A stretch of DNA of 64,000 bases from Roseateles toxinivorans (GCF_004362525.1 NZ_SNXS01000011.1:1-64000); one strand, 5' to 3'. Shown: positions 1 to 9,315, numbered from the stretch's first letter. Program-made: numbers and translations. The notes: a model not told the origin generated them from the letters alone.

Positions 1-160
1 CGGCAAAACCAAGTGCCGCTAGCGCAGCGGGCTTCAACATTCCACTTCAGGTCGGGGCCAGCACCGATGACTGCGCTTTGTGCAGACCTTCCCTAGGTCC
101 GTCCTCCGGGTTTGCGACAATCCACGGTTTGCCGCGCCCTGCGGCCCCTATGGAACAGTC

Positions 161-1402
161 ATGTCATTCGCTTCCCTTGGTTTGACCTCGGCCCTGCTGC
201 GTGCCGTGGGCGAGCATGGCTACCAGGAGCCCACGCCCGTTCAGACCGAGGCCATTCCGCCGGCCCTGCGTGGCGCCGATGTGCTGGCCAGCGCCCAGAC
301 CGGCACCGGCAAGACGGCCGCCTTCGGCCTGCCGCTGCTGCAGCGCTTTGTCCAGCAGGGCCGGCTGGAGGGCGCGCGCCGCACCCAGGCCTTGATACTG
401 GTGCCGACGCGCGAGCTGGCCCTGCAGGTCGGCGAGTTCCTGACTGACGTCGGCCGCTTTCTGCTCAACCGGCCGAAGGTGGCGGTGGTGTTCGGCGGCG
501 TCTCGATCAATCCGCAGATGATGGCCCTGCGCGGTGGCGCCGATGTGGTGGTGGCCACGCCGGGCCGGCTGCTGGACCTGGTCGATCACAACGCGCTGAG
601 CCTGGGCGCCGTCAGCCTGCTGGTGCTGGACGAAGCCGACAAACTCTTGAATCTGGGCTTTGCCGACGAGTGGGCGCGCATCCAGGCGCTGCTGCCGGCG
701 CGGCGCCAGAACCTGTTCTTCTCGGCCACCTTCCCGCCCGAGGTGCAGGCGCTGGCACAGACCCTGCTGCTTGATCCAGTCCGTATCGACATCGCCCCCG
801 AACCAGTGGCCGAGATCGTGCAGCGCGCCATCGAGGTGGACGTACCGCGCCGCACCCAGCTGCTGCGCCATCTGATCGAGAGCCAGAATTGGACCCAGGT
901 GCTGGTGTTCGTGGCTACGAAATACGCCAGCGGGCTCGTGGCCGACAAGCTGGGCCGCGCCGGCATACAGGCCGCCAGCCTGCATGGCGACCTGAGCCAG
1001 GGCGGGCGGGTGGACGCACTGGAGGACTTCAAGGCCGGCCAGGTGCGCGTGCTGGTGGCCACCGACGTGGCCGCGCGGGGCCTGGACATCTCCAAGCTGC
1101 CGGTGGTCGTCAACTACGACCTGCCGCGCGCTGCGGCCGACTACACCCACCGCATCGGCCGCACCGGCCGCGCGGGCCAGGCCGGCCTGGCGGTGAGCTT
1201 CATCAGCGCCGGCACCGAGGGGCATTTCCGCCTGATCGAGAAGCGCCAGCAGCAGCGCGTGCCGCGCGAGCAGATCGCCGGCTTCGAGCCGGTGGAAGTC
1301 GCCACGCCGGACCAGGCGGTGGGCGGCGTCAAGGGAGCTCGCAAGAGCAAGAAGGACAAGCTGCGCGAGGCGGCCGCAGCCGCTCCAGCTCGCAAGTCCT
1401 GA
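161..1402 (+). CDS. rhlE: DEAD-box ATP-dependent RNA helicase, RhlE-like
   Basis: An ATP-dependent RNA helicase of 413 residues that would unwind RNA duplexes in the cytoplasm (ribosome assembly or RNA turnover). Seen in order: a Q motif near residues 3-30, Walker A AQTGTGKT at 45-52, PTRELA, a VLDEAD box near 165, SATF near 198, a second RecA lobe with HGDLSQGGR and ATDVAARGLDI, and HRIGRTGR near 330. The short basic C-terminal tail is typical of RhlE. The frame is open from 80, but I chose ATG at 161 because MSFASLGL is the usual start of the Q motif. It converges on the PEP-CTERM gene at 1418. Confidence 0.93.
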   Translation: MSFASLGLTSALLRAVGEHGYQEPTPVQTEAIPPALRGADVLASAQTGTGKTAAFGLPLLQRFVQQGRLEGARRTQALILVPTRELALQVGEFLTDVGRFLLNRPKVAVVFGGVSINPQMMALRGGADVVVATPGRLLDLVDHNALSLGAVSLLVLDEADKLLNLGFADEWARIQALLPARRQNLFFSATFPPEVQALAQTLLLDPVRIDIAPEPVAEIVQRAIEVDVPRRTQLLRHLIESQNWTQVLVFVATKYASGLVADKLGRAGIQAASLHGDLSQGGRVDALEDFKAGQVRVLVATDVAARGLDISKLPVVVNYDLPRAAADYTHRIGRTGRAGQAGLAVSFISAGTEGHFRLIEKRQQQRVPREQIAGFEPVEVATPDQAVGGVKGARKSKKDKLREAAAAAPARKS

Positions 1403-1417
1403 CCCCCCGAGGGTTGG

Positions 1418-2344
1418 TCAGGCGCGGGTCTTGCTGCCGCGGCGCAGCGCCGCCAGGCCCAGCAGACCGGCCAGCATCAGCGCATAGCTGCCGGGCTCGG
1501 GCACCGGCGCCGCGGCCACCATGGCGATGCCGCCATTGAAGCTCAGGCCATTGCTGCCCACCGGCAGGTCGGGGTCGCCGATGCGCGGGGGCAGCGGCTG
1601 AATGACGATGTTCTCGCCACCGGTGCGCGTCACCAGCGACCAGGCGGTCTGGTCCGGGCCCAGCACCTTGCCGGCCTCGGCCTCGAAGCTGAAGCCCTTG
1701 CCGTAGCAGGCCTCGTGCCACAGGCTCAGGCCGCACTCGGAGCCGCCGTAGCCGGGGTAGGTGTACTCCTGCGTCATGTAGTCGGAGAGCTGGTCGCGTG
1801 TCAACCATTCCCCCTGAGGCCGGATACCGCTCTGCTCCATATGGCTGATCAGGTCGCCGCCGGGCGCCAGGCTGTCATCGACATACCACTGCATCACGCG
1901 GTAGGGATTGTCGAAGCGGCTGTCGCCGGTGGTGTTGGTCCAGCTCGATGGGTTGGCCGCCGTGTCGATGAAACGGTAGGACCAGCCCTGGGGCGACTGG
2001 ATCGTCTCCTGCTTGATTGCGCCATAGGCATAGGCGCTGAGGATGGGCACCTCGTAGGTCTTGATGAAAGGCGTGTCGGTGCGCCAGTCATGGCGGATCA
2101 CCTGCGGGTTGCCGCCCAGGTCGGTATAGCTTTCCTGAAGGGCGGCGGTGCCCAGATTGATGACCGCATACTGGAACAGCTTGGTCGTGGCCGAGATGTC
2201 CTCGGTGAACCAGACGGTGGCGTACTCCTGCGTGTAGGCCCCGGCGTTCGGAAACGGCTCGGTGACGGCAACGGCGGCATGGCTCTGCGAAGCAGCGACG
2301 GCGGCCAAGGTGGCCAGCAGTGTGCGGCTGAAGATCGAATGCAT
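1418..2344 (-). CDS. PEP-CTERM sorting domain protein
   Basis: An exported protein of about 308 residues of unknown function. It has an N-terminal signal peptide (MHSIFSRTLLATLAAVAASQSHA). Its C-terminus is a PEP-CTERM signal: VPEPG, then a hydrophobic stretch, then a basic tail ending RRGSKTRA. Such signals are recognised by an exosortase. The middle part carries no motif I recognise. The start at 2344 is preceded by GGGAGTT; the open frame continues 12 codons upstream without signal-like sequence. No exosortase or exopolysaccharide genes lie in this window. Confidence 0.88.
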   Translation of the reverse strand: MHSIFSRTLLATLAAVAASQSHAAVAVTEPFPNAGAYTQEYATVWFTEDISATTKLFQYAVINLGTAALQESYTDLGGNPQVIRHDWRTDTPFIKTYEVPILSAYAYGAIKQETIQSPQGWSYRFIDTAANPSSWTNTTGDSRFDNPYRVMQWYVDDSLAPGGDLISHMEQSGIRPQGEWLTRDQLSDYMTQEYTYPGYGGSECGLSLWHEACYGKGFSFEAEAGKVLGPDQTAWSLVTRTGGENIVIQPLPPRIGDPDLPVGSNGLSFNGGIAMVAAAPVPEPGSYALMLAGLLGLAALRRGSKTRA

Positions 2345-2485
2345 GTAACTCCCTGATTGAATGTCTCGCGCACCCGACAAACCGGGTGAGGCGCGAGGAT
2401 TCTGCAGGGCCGGGCGGCCTTCGCCTATCCCCTGTATGAGGTTAGTGGCACGTCAATCAATTCGCAGCCAGGCGATTTCAGGGGG

Positions 2486-3355
2486 TCAGGTCTCGTCATT
2501 GGCCGCCGCGTCCAGCGCCAGCCGGCGCGGGTCGCGGGTGTTGATGACCACGGTGTGGGCGGTCTTGTCCTGCAGGGTCTGGCGGTTGGCGTCCCAGAAG
2601 ATCTGCACAAAACCCATCATGCCGGTGGCGATGCCGGCGGCATAGCCGCCGTAGCGCTTGACGCAGGTCATCAGGGTCAGCGGCTTGCCGGTCAGCTCGA
2701 CCACCTGCAGGCCCAGCAGGCGCTTGCCAGGCGTCTGGCCGGGCCAGGCCAGCGGCAGCAGAGAGAAATAGGCCAGGGCCCAGGCGTAGCTGAGGCCAAA
2801 GGCATCCAGCAGTTTGCGCACCTCTTCACGCAGGCTGAAGGCCTTGGGCTTGCGGGCCTGGGCCAACTGGGCTTCCAGCTCGGCGATGCGCCGCCGCTGA
2901 CCATCGTCCCTGGCCCCGGCCGAGGCTGCAGATGCGGCGAGCGGGGCTTCGATATCGTCCGCCTCGTCTGCGTCACCGACCGGGGCGCTGGCGGCCGTGC
3001 GTGCCTTGCTGGGTGCCGCGACGCGTTGATGCAGATCGTCCCAGAGCTGCTGCGCCGCCAGCGCCAGCAGCAGCGCGATGGCCACCCACACGGCCAGGCG
3101 CCGACGGGCCACCGGCTGGCCGCGCCGCAAGCGCGGCCACATCAGCAGCACGAAGGCGACCAGAAGGAAGACATTGCCCAGCTCGGAGACCAGCGCCAGC
3201 AGGCCCAGATCGATGGTCATCGCCAGCGCCCGCTGGCGCGGCGTGGCCAACGGCAGGCCCAGCAGCTGCGGGGCGACGTTGAGGTCGTCGGGCGTGATCC
3301 AGGCACGCGGATCGTGGGCGGGAGCCGAGGCGGGGGTAGTAGGGGTGGGTAGCAC
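2486..3355 (-). CDS. RDD family membrane protein
   Basis: A predicted inner-membrane protein of 289 residues with an RDD domain. The domain appears as RQRALAMTIDLGLLAL near residue 40 and, after a long insertion, the PGKRLLGLQVV element near 215. Hydrophobic segments lie near 47-75, 85-105, 190-207 and 230-250. Between the halves is an Ala-rich stretch and a short coiled coil with repeated EL/AQ residues (about 155-175). The substrate is unknown; RDD proteins are often suggested to be transporters. It is divergent from the solute-binding-like gene at 3449. The unusual point is the long soluble insertion splitting the RDD helices. Confidence 0.8.
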   Translation of the reverse strand: MLPTPTTPASAPAHDPRAWITPDDLNVAPQLLGLPLATPRQRALAMTIDLGLLALVSELGNVFLLVAFVLLMWPRLRRGQPVARRRLAVWVAIALLLALAAQQLWDDLHQRVAAPSKARTAASAPVGDADEADDIEAPLAASAASAGARDDGQRRRIAELEAQLAQARKPKAFSLREEVRKLLDAFGLSYAWALAYFSLLPLAWPGQTPGKRLLGLQVVELTGKPLTLMTCVKRYGGYAAGIATGMMGFVQIFWDANRQTLQDKTAHTVVINTRDPRRLALDAAANDET

Positions 3356-3448
3356 GGCGACGGGCCAGCAGCAGCGAGGGGCCCTACTTTAGACTCGTGG
3401 ACTAGACCGTGGGCAATGCCATGGCCCCGCCCCGTCACCGAGGATCGC

Positions 3449-4411
3449 ATGAGCTGCTGCCCCCTGCCCGCCCCGCGCGAGAAATACGCTCCGTCGTCAC
3501 GCCGACTGCTGCTGCTCGCGGGCCTGGCCCTGGCGCTGGCCCTGCCGCTTGCCGGCCCGGTCAAGGCCAGGCCCGGTGATGCGCCGGACAAGCTGATCGA
3601 GTGGAATGTGTCGGACTGGCCGCCCTTCTTCGTGTTCCGGCAGGGCCAGCTGCCGGTGACGGCCCAGGACCTGGGTGGTGGCGCCATCGACGGCTTTCTG
3701 CGCTTGGTGATCACGCGCCTGCCGCAGTACCAGCACCGCTTTGTATCCATGACCGGGGCCCGCGCCGAGGTCGAGCGCAAGGCCGGCCGTGGCCTGTGCT
3801 CGCCGAGCTCGATGCGCACGGCGGAGCGGCTGAAGGAGCGCTTCTTCACCCCGGCCATGCCCACGCTGCCGCTGCAGCTGGTGCTCAGGCGCGACCGGCT
3901 GCCCTTGATTGCCGGCGGCAAGGGCTCGGTCTCGCTGCAGCAGCTGACGCGCCGCGACGATGTGCAGGGCCTGGTGATGAGCAACCGCCAGTACGGCCAG
4001 GCGCTGGCCCAGTGGGTCAAGCCCGCGCCCGACTCGAACGTCCGAAGCCTGGTGGCGCCACGGGCCGGCAATCTGCTGGCCATGCTGGCGGCCGGCCGCA
4101 TGGACTACACGCTGGAGTACCCGATGATTGTGGAATACCACCAACGCCAGCAGGGGCGGACCGGCGATCTCGTCACCCTGCCGATCGACGAACTGGGCGA
4201 GCCGCCGCTGGGCTACTTCTCCTGCACCCGCAACGCCTGGGGCAAGGCGGTGATCGCCGATATCGACGGCGCGCTGCGCCAGGTGGCGCGCCTGCCCGAG
4301 GCGCGCCAGGTCTATGGCCCCTGGATGAGCGAGGCGCTGCGCGCCGGCCATCAGGACCGCATCGACCGCTTCTTCGATCAGCGGGCACGCGGCGGGCCGA
4401 TGATCGAGTAG
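3449..4411 (+). CDS. periplasmic solute-binding-like protein (TIGR02285-like)
   Basis: A predicted periplasmic protein of 320 residues resembling the conserved hypothetical family related to amino-acid ABC solute-binding proteins (SBP_bac_3 fold). A signal peptide with a Leu/Ala-rich core ends near residue 40. The mature start has the IEWNVSDWPPFF element, typical of this family, where substrate-binding proteins have a first beta strand followed by aromatic residues. No transporter genes lie next to it, so it may be a sensor or orphan binding protein. ATG at 3449 was chosen over 3416 because GAGGAT lies just upstream. Confidence 0.72.
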   Translation: MSCCPLPAPREKYAPSSRRLLLLAGLALALALPLAGPVKARPGDAPDKLIEWNVSDWPPFFVFRQGQLPVTAQDLGGGAIDGFLRLVITRLPQYQHRFVSMTGARAEVERKAGRGLCSPSSMRTAERLKERFFTPAMPTLPLQLVLRRDRLPLIAGGKGSVSLQQLTRRDDVQGLVMSNRQYGQALAQWVKPAPDSNVRSLVAPRAGNLLAMLAAGRMDYTLEYPMIVEYHQRQQGRTGDLVTLPIDELGEPPLGYFSCTRNAWGKAVIADIDGALRQVARLPEARQVYGPWMSEALRAGHQDRIDRFFDQRARGGPMIE

Positions 4412-4423
4412 GGGCTCAGGGCG

Positions 4424-4671
4424 CATGGCGCACAAGCGGGTGGCAACGACTTAAGTTCAAGGCGCTGGCGGTCGCCCTCCTGATACGTGACGGCATTGCC
4501 GTCGGCAGCCATCTGAGCCAGGCCAAGGCCCAGCGCACCGACCTGATCTGCCAGGACGGCCGGATGGTGCGCGGCGACGGCAGCCTGCTCGACTGGATGT
4601 TCGAGGATGCTCACTTCATCTGCACCGATTGGCGGACCTTGCAGGCCGCCGATCAGGCGCAGCTGAAATGA
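4424..4671 (+). pseudogene. possible small degraded ORF (unrecognised)
   Basis: A frame ending at TGA 4669-4671 codes for a Cys-containing, non-repetitive peptide (including LICQDGRMV and DAHFICTDW) that looks more protein-like than a shadow frame, but it has no ATG or GTG start. A short ATG ORF at 4424 (MAHKRVATT, stop at 4451) lies one frame away; joining them would need a single frameshift near 4450. I do not recognise the product. Alternatives are a rare start codon or a non-coding spacer. Confidence 0.3.
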
Positions 4672-4678
4672 CGCGCGT

Positions 4679-6154
4679 TCAGGGACAGGCCGGGTACTTG
4701 GCCTGGAAGCCCGCACGGGTGGCCGGCGCGGTGTAGTCCTCCAGGCTGGGCGTGTTGTTGGTGAACTTGCAGCCGTAGGTCGGGGCGGCCACGATGGCCG
4801 CGGTCACCACATCATCGCCCTCCGGCTTGGCCCCGCCGGCCTCCCACTTGACCATGGCGTCGAAGGCCGAGGTCGCCTCGGCCGCGGTGAAGGCGCAATG
4901 GCCGACATCGCGGATGGCTCGCTGCACCAGCCACTTGTCCGTGCCCTTGGCCTTGGCGCGCTCGTAGAACACCTGCTCCATCTTGAAGGGCACGAACAGG
5001 TCACCCAGCGTGTGGATGCTGACCACCGGCACGTCGAAGTCGGCGCCGGTGACGGGGATGAAGCGCAGGCCGTCGCGGCGGCGGCGGTTGGCGTCGGCCG
5101 TCGGCGAGATCTTGAAGATGCCGGCGTTGAAGGCAGCGTCAACGGCGGTGGCGCTGTCACTGCTGCCGTCGATCTTGTAGACCAGGGCCGTGGTGTCCAG
5201 GATGTTGTGGTTCAGGATGCCGCTGATCGTGCCGTCGCCGCCGAGTGACGACCAGATGCTGCCCTGGTGGCTTGCACTGGCCCAACCTTCCGCATAGAAG
5301 GGTCGCGGGCCGCCGCTGAGGTGCATGACGGCCGTCTTCAGCTTGTCACCCTGGGCATTCGAGACGGTCGGGAAGGTGGACCACAACGCCGCCTGAATCG
5401 TCGGCGCGATGGTGGCGAAATCATTGGACGGGAAGCGTGTCATCGGCACGCCGGCCAGGGCCTGCGCCACCACCTGGTAGCCGGCAAAGTAGTTGAACAG
5501 CTCGTTGTCGCCCACCACGCCGCACATCGGCACGGCGCCGGCATAGCGGACCTTGTTGTTGGCGAAGCTGCGCGCCTCGATATCGATGGCGGCAGCAGTG
5601 ATATGGCCACCCATGGACACGCCGGTGATGAAGTACTTGCTGGGCGTGGCCAGCGTGCGGCCCTTGGCGGCGGCGATGCTGACGAAGTTCAGCGCCAGCG
5701 CATTGGTGTCTTCGACGCCGGCGCGCACGTCGTAGTAGTTCTTCGTGTAGCTGGACGCGGCCCAGGCATAGCCATTGGCCAGCAGATAGCGCCGCATGAT
5801 GGGGTTGCCCACCGTCAGATTCGGCCCGGTGCCGGCATAGCCATGGGCCCACATCACCAGCTTGCCGTTCCAGCCGGTCTGCGGCACCTCGATGCGGTAG
5901 GCCGCGCCGTTGAGCACGCCGGTCCAGCGATCGGTCTCGACGGCGGCACCGGGCAGGGCCGCGAACGTGGCCTCGACCACCGGAGTGAAGACGCGGGCAT
6001 CCTGCGGGCGCGTCTCCTCGGGTACCGGTGGAGCCGGCGGAGCGACGACCGGCGGAGCGGGACGGTCATCACTGCCGCCGCCGCAGGCGGCAAGGGTGGC
6101 CAGGAACAGCGAACCCAGGGCCAGACGGCCCCGTTGCGAGAGCGAGTCGTTCAT
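4679..6154 (-). CDS. alpha/beta hydrolase, lipoprotein
   Basis: A secreted or outer-membrane-anchored hydrolase of about 491 residues. The N-terminus has a lipoprotein signal with lipobox LAAC followed by GGGS and a Pro-rich linker. The core has a nucleophile elbow GVSMGGH, a conserved MWAHGYAG oxyanion-type strand, and a late GHCAF that could supply the catalytic His. The pattern fits tannase/feruloyl-esterase-like or polyester-depolymerase-like hydrolases; the substrate cannot be told. ATG 6154 is preceded by AAGGAGACAAGC, a good ribosome-binding site. It is divergent from the SDR gene at 6348. Confidence 0.78.
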   Translation of the reverse strand: MNDSLSQRGRLALGSLFLATLAACGGGSDDRPAPPVVAPPAPPVPEETRPQDARVFTPVVEATFAALPGAAVETDRWTGVLNGAAYRIEVPQTGWNGKLVMWAHGYAGTGPNLTVGNPIMRRYLLANGYAWAASSYTKNYYDVRAGVEDTNALALNFVSIAAAKGRTLATPSKYFITGVSMGGHITAAAIDIEARSFANNKVRYAGAVPMCGVVGDNELFNYFAGYQVVAQALAGVPMTRFPSNDFATIAPTIQAALWSTFPTVSNAQGDKLKTAVMHLSGGPRPFYAEGWASASHQGSIWSSLGGDGTISGILNHNILDTTALVYKIDGSSDSATAVDAAFNAGIFKISPTADANRRRRDGLRFIPVTGADFDVPVVSIHTLGDLFVPFKMEQVFYERAKAKGTDKWLVQRAIRDVGHCAFTAAEATSAFDAMVKWEAGGAKPEGDDVVTAAIVAAPTYGCKFTNNTPSLEDYTAPATRAGFQAKYPACP

Positions 6155-6347
6155 GCTTGTCTCCTTGAGCGGCTGCGTGGCCACTGCGGTTGTTGGTCGC
6201 CCAGACTAATTCCGCACGCCTGTGCGCAACGTCACCTAGGTGACTTGAAACCGTCCGTGAAAACCAGAAGCTGGCACCTTGGCGACTGTGTCGCCGCCCG
6301 GTGCCGCCGATACTGAAATCTACTCCCCGATCGCTCAGGACACATCA

Positions 6348-7112
6348 ATGAACACGCTCTTCTCGCTTCAAGGCCGCATCGCCCTGGTCACCGGCGGCTC
6401 GCGCGGCATCGGCCGCATGATTGCCGCGGGCTTTCTGCAGCAGGGCGCCAGGGTCTATATCTCGGCGCGCAAGGCCGAGGCCTGCGACGCCACCGCCGCC
6501 GAGCTGTCGGGCTTGGGCGAGTGCATCTCGCTGCCGGCCGATGTGTCCACGGCCGAGGGCGTGGCGGCCCTGGTCGGTGCGCTGGCGGCCCGCGAGAGCC
6601 GGCTCGACATCCTGGTCAACAACGCCGGTGCCGCCTGGGGCGCGCCGTTTGACGAGTTCCCCGAGAAGGGCTGGGACAAGGTGGTGGACCTGAACATGAA
6701 GACGCCCTTCTTCCTGACCCAGGCGCTGCACGGGATGCTCAAGGCGGGCGCCGCCGCGCGACCGGCCAAGGTGATCAATATTGCCTCGATCGACGGCCAG
6801 ACGGTCAATCCGCTGGAGACCTATTCCTATGCTGCGAGCAAGGCCGGCCTGATCCATCTGAGCAAGCGCATGGCGCTGCGCCTGATCGAAGACGGCATCG
6901 TCGTCAACGCGATCTGCCCCGGGGCCTTTGCCAGCGAAATGAACAAGGACGCCCGCGACCATGGCGAGGCCGTGGCCGCCCGCATACCGGCCAGGCGGGT
7001 CGGTGTCGATGACGATATGGCGGCGGCCGCCATCTACCTGGCTTCCCGCGCGGGCGACTACGTGGTGGGCACGACCCTGACGGTGGACGGCGGCGTGAAC
7101 CTGGTGCGCTGA
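6348..7112 (+). CDS. SDR family oxidoreductase, RhlG/FabG-like
   Basis: An NAD(P)-dependent short-chain dehydrogenase of 254 residues. Seen: the cofactor loop TGGSRGIG near residue 16, NNAGAAWG, the catalytic YSYAASKAG (Tyr/Lys pair), ICPGAFASEM and the C-terminal TVDGGVNLVR, all in the classical order. The catalytic Ser is in INIASIDG. Family precedent is 3-ketoacyl or 3-oxoacyl reduction (RhlG, FabG) but the substrate is not determined by sequence. ATG 6348 was chosen because the upstream in-frame extension lacks domain features. Confidence 0.88.
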   Translation: MNTLFSLQGRIALVTGGSRGIGRMIAAGFLQQGARVYISARKAEACDATAAELSGLGECISLPADVSTAEGVAALVGALAARESRLDILVNNAGAAWGAPFDEFPEKGWDKVVDLNMKTPFFLTQALHGMLKAGAAARPAKVINIASIDGQTVNPLETYSYAASKAGLIHLSKRMALRLIEDGIVVNAICPGAFASEMNKDARDHGEAVAARIPARRVGVDDDMAAAAIYLASRAGDYVVGTTLTVDGGVNLVR

Positions 7113-7124
7113 GGCTCTCCGGCC

Positions 7125-7637
7125 CTACTCGGTGTCCTTGCCCCATGGCAGGGCCGCCGAGACCTTGCGCTCGGCACCCTTGCGGGTGCGCAGCACCGCC
7201 TCGAAGGCCTGGTTGGCGCCATTGACCAGGCTGGTCAGGAGGCCGGCCAGATCGTCCTGGCTCAGCGTGTCGGCGTCGCGGCGGAACTGCTTGATGGCCA
7301 GGGCCAGCCGTTCACGCGGTATCGGCACATGGGTGGCCGCGACCACGAACATGGTGCTGAACAGGTCGGGGAACATCGCACTCAGCGCCTTGATGCGCTG
7401 CAGCGACTGGGCCGGCGTGTTGCGCGCACCAGGGGCGATCCAGCCCACATCGTCGGGGCCGCTGTCCATGCGCGCCTGCAGGCAGTGGATATGGGCCAGC
7501 AGGTACTCGCAGTCGCCGGCCTGGGCGGCCTGCTCGGCGGCCGAGGCACTGCCCCCTTCGGCGGCATAACGTTGCTGCGCCAGCATGGCCAGCGCAGCTT
7601 CGAGTTCCGGCAAGCTGGGTGCCTGCGAATCGGCCAT
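7125..7637 (-). CDS. hypothetical protein
   Basis: A soluble, mostly helical protein of about 170 residues that I do not recognise. It has no signal peptide or membrane segment. It contains two Cys in an Ala-rich helical region (CEYLLAHIHCLQARMD) and a conserved-looking DVGWIAPGARN loop, followed by long amphipathic helices. The start MADSQAPSL at 7637 is preceded by AGGTGG. It converges on the SDR gene, and its 5' end is 84 bases from the stop of the second SDR gene, which lies upstream on the same strand, so the two may be co-transcribed. Confidence 0.6.
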   Translation of the reverse strand: MADSQAPSLPELEAALAMLAQQRYAAEGGSASAAEQAAQAGDCEYLLAHIHCLQARMDSGPDDVGWIAPGARNTPAQSLQRIKALSAMFPDLFSTMFVVAATHVPIPRERLALAIKQFRRDADTLSQDDLAGLLTSLVNGANQAFEAVLRTRKGAERKVSAALPWGKDTE

Positions 7638-7720
7638 ATGACCACCTGCGGAAGTGCTGCTATTCAGGCAGCTTCGGCCTTCGGCAGGAATTCTTGACCG
7701 GTTCCTGCCGCCAGGCATGC

Positions 7721-8317
7721 TCACAGCACCCGGAACACCCGCCCGGTCTGGGCGCCCTCGACGCTGCGCTGGTAGGCCAGGCCCACGCGTGCTGCCGGCA
7801 CTGTCTCGAAACCCTGGAAATAGGGACCGTAGGTGGACACCGACTCGGTCAGCAGGGTCGGGCTGACGGCATTGATGCGGATGCCGCGCGGCAGTTCGAT
7901 CGCTGCGGCCGCGACAAAGGCCTCAATCGCCCCGTTCACCGCCGTGGCGCTTGCGCCGAAGCGTATCGGGTCCGTGGCCAGCACGCCGCTGGTCAGGGTG
8001 ATGGAGCCGCCATCGTTCAAATGGCGATGGCCCAGCGTGGCCAGTTGCACCTGGCCCAGCAGCTTGTCCTGCAGGCCCAGGTTGAACTGCTCGGCCGTCA
8101 TCTCGGTCAGCGGGCCGAAATGCACATTGCCGGCGGTGCAGATGATGGCGTCCACCCGGCCGACCTCCGCCAGCAGGGCCGCCACGCTGCCCGGCCGGGC
8201 CAGATCGACGCGGTGCTGGCCGCTGTTGCGCCCGGCGGTGATCAGTTCATGCGCGCCCAGTGCGCCGGTGGCAGCCTGGCCCAGGGTGCCGCTGGCGCCG
8301 ATCAACAGAATCCTCAT
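7721..8317 (-). CDS. short-chain dehydrogenase, atypical small SDR
   Basis: A 198-residue SDR of the small atypical type. The N-terminal cofactor loop is MRILLIGASGTLGQA and a ICTAGN element replaces NNAG. The active-site Tyr/Lys pair of classical SDRs is not evident: the expected helix reads RFGASATAVNGAIEAF, as in the family annotated simply as short chain dehydrogenase. It is likely NADP-dependent, with unknown substrate. It is transcribed divergently from a LysR regulator 109 bases away, which is probably its regulator. Confidence 0.8.
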   Translation of the reverse strand: MRILLIGASGTLGQAATGALGAHELITAGRNSGQHRVDLARPGSVAALLAEVGRVDAIICTAGNVHFGPLTEMTAEQFNLGLQDKLLGQVQLATLGHRHLNDGGSITLTSGVLATDPIRFGASATAVNGAIEAFVAAAAIELPRGIRINAVSPTLLTESVSTYGPYFQGFETVPAARVGLAYQRSVEGAQTGRVFRVL

Positions 8318-8357
8318 GGTGTTTCCCTCAGTGAATGAATGACAGAGACACCATTGT

Positions 8358-8373
8358 TTTGAAAACCTTCAAA
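8358..8373. promoter_or_regulatory. candidate LysR operator between divergent SDR and lysR genes
   Basis: A perfect inverted repeat TTTGAA-AACC-TTCAAA lies midway between the two divergent start codons. It contains the T-N11-A pattern (T8359 to A8371) expected of LysR-type binding sites. Position and pattern suggest the LysR protein controls both genes. This is inferred from sequence only. Confidence 0.5.
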
Positions 8374-8426
8374 CTCATAAAGTAGCGATACATTCATGGA
8401 CTACAAAGCATAGGTTCGCAATCAAC

Positions 8427-9314
8427 ATGGACAAGCTACGCTGCATGGAGGTCATGGTGGCCGTGGTCGAGGCCGGCAGCTTTGCCGGGGCGGCGCGGCA
8501 GTTGAATATCTCGGCGGTAATGGTGGGCAAGCACATCCAGCAGCTGGAGGCTCATCTGGGTGCGCGCCTGCTGGCCCGCAGCACGCGCAGCCGGCACAGC
8601 CTCAGCGAGGTCGGCGCAGCGTTCTACGAGGACAGCAAGCGGGTGCTGGAGCAGGTGCGATGGGCCGAGTCGGCCGTGGAGCGCAGCCGCGCGGCGCCCC
8701 AGGGTCTGCTGCGCATCAGCGCACCGATCACGCTGGGCGGCCAGCTGATTGCGCCGCTGGTCGCGCAATACCTGCTGCAGCACGAGCAGGTGCGGGTGGA
8801 CCTGCAGCTCAGCGACAGCGTGGTCGATCTGGCCGGCGACGGCATCGACGCCGCCGTGCGCATCGGCCAGGTCGTCGACGAGGGCCTGGTGGCGCGGCCG
8901 CTGAAGCCGTACCGCATGGTGATTGCCGCCGCCCCCGCCTACCTGGCCCGGCACGGCCAGCCCAGGCGAGCAGCCGAGCTGGCGCAGCACAGCTGCCTGA
9001 GCCATTCGGTCTGGCAGCGCCGCAACGAATGGACCCTGTTCGATGGCCAGGAGGCGCTGCGCTGGCCGGAGGTGGCGCGCTTCAGCTGCAACCAGGGCGA
9101 CGGCCTGCGCACCGCGGCGCTGCAGGGCCTGGGGCTGATCATGCAGCCCGAGGTGCTGCTGGCCGACGACCTGGCCGCCGGCCGCCTGGTGGCGGTGCTG
9201 CAGGGCAGCTCACCGCCGCCGCGGCCGGTGCACCTGCTCTATGCCGCCGACCGCCGCCAGCTGCCCAAGCTGAGCCGCTTCATCGAGCATCTGGTCGGCG
9301 CGCTGGGCAGCTGA
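8427..9314 (+). CDS. LysR family transcriptional regulator
   Basis: A 295-residue LysR-type regulator. The N-terminal winged helix-turn-helix covers about residues 1-60 (MDKLRCMEVMVAVVEAGSF, RQLNISAVMVGKHIQQLE). The effector domain follows, with the LLRISAPITLGG start and DLQLSDSVVDLAGDGIDAA element common to the sub-family that regulates adjacent oxidoreductases. It is divergent from the small SDR gene and is probably autoregulated through the palindrome at 8358. Confidence 0.92.
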   Translation: MDKLRCMEVMVAVVEAGSFAGAARQLNISAVMVGKHIQQLEAHLGARLLARSTRSRHSLSEVGAAFYEDSKRVLEQVRWAESAVERSRAAPQGLLRISAPITLGGQLIAPLVAQYLLQHEQVRVDLQLSDSVVDLAGDGIDAAVRIGQVVDEGLVARPLKPYRMVIAAAPAYLARHGQPRRAAELAQHSCLSHSVWQRRNEWTLFDGQEALRWPEVARFSCNQGDGLRTAALQGLGLIMQPEVLLADDLAAGRLVAVLQGSSPPPRPVHLLYAADRRQLPKLSRFIEHLVGALGS

Positions 9315-9315
9315 C

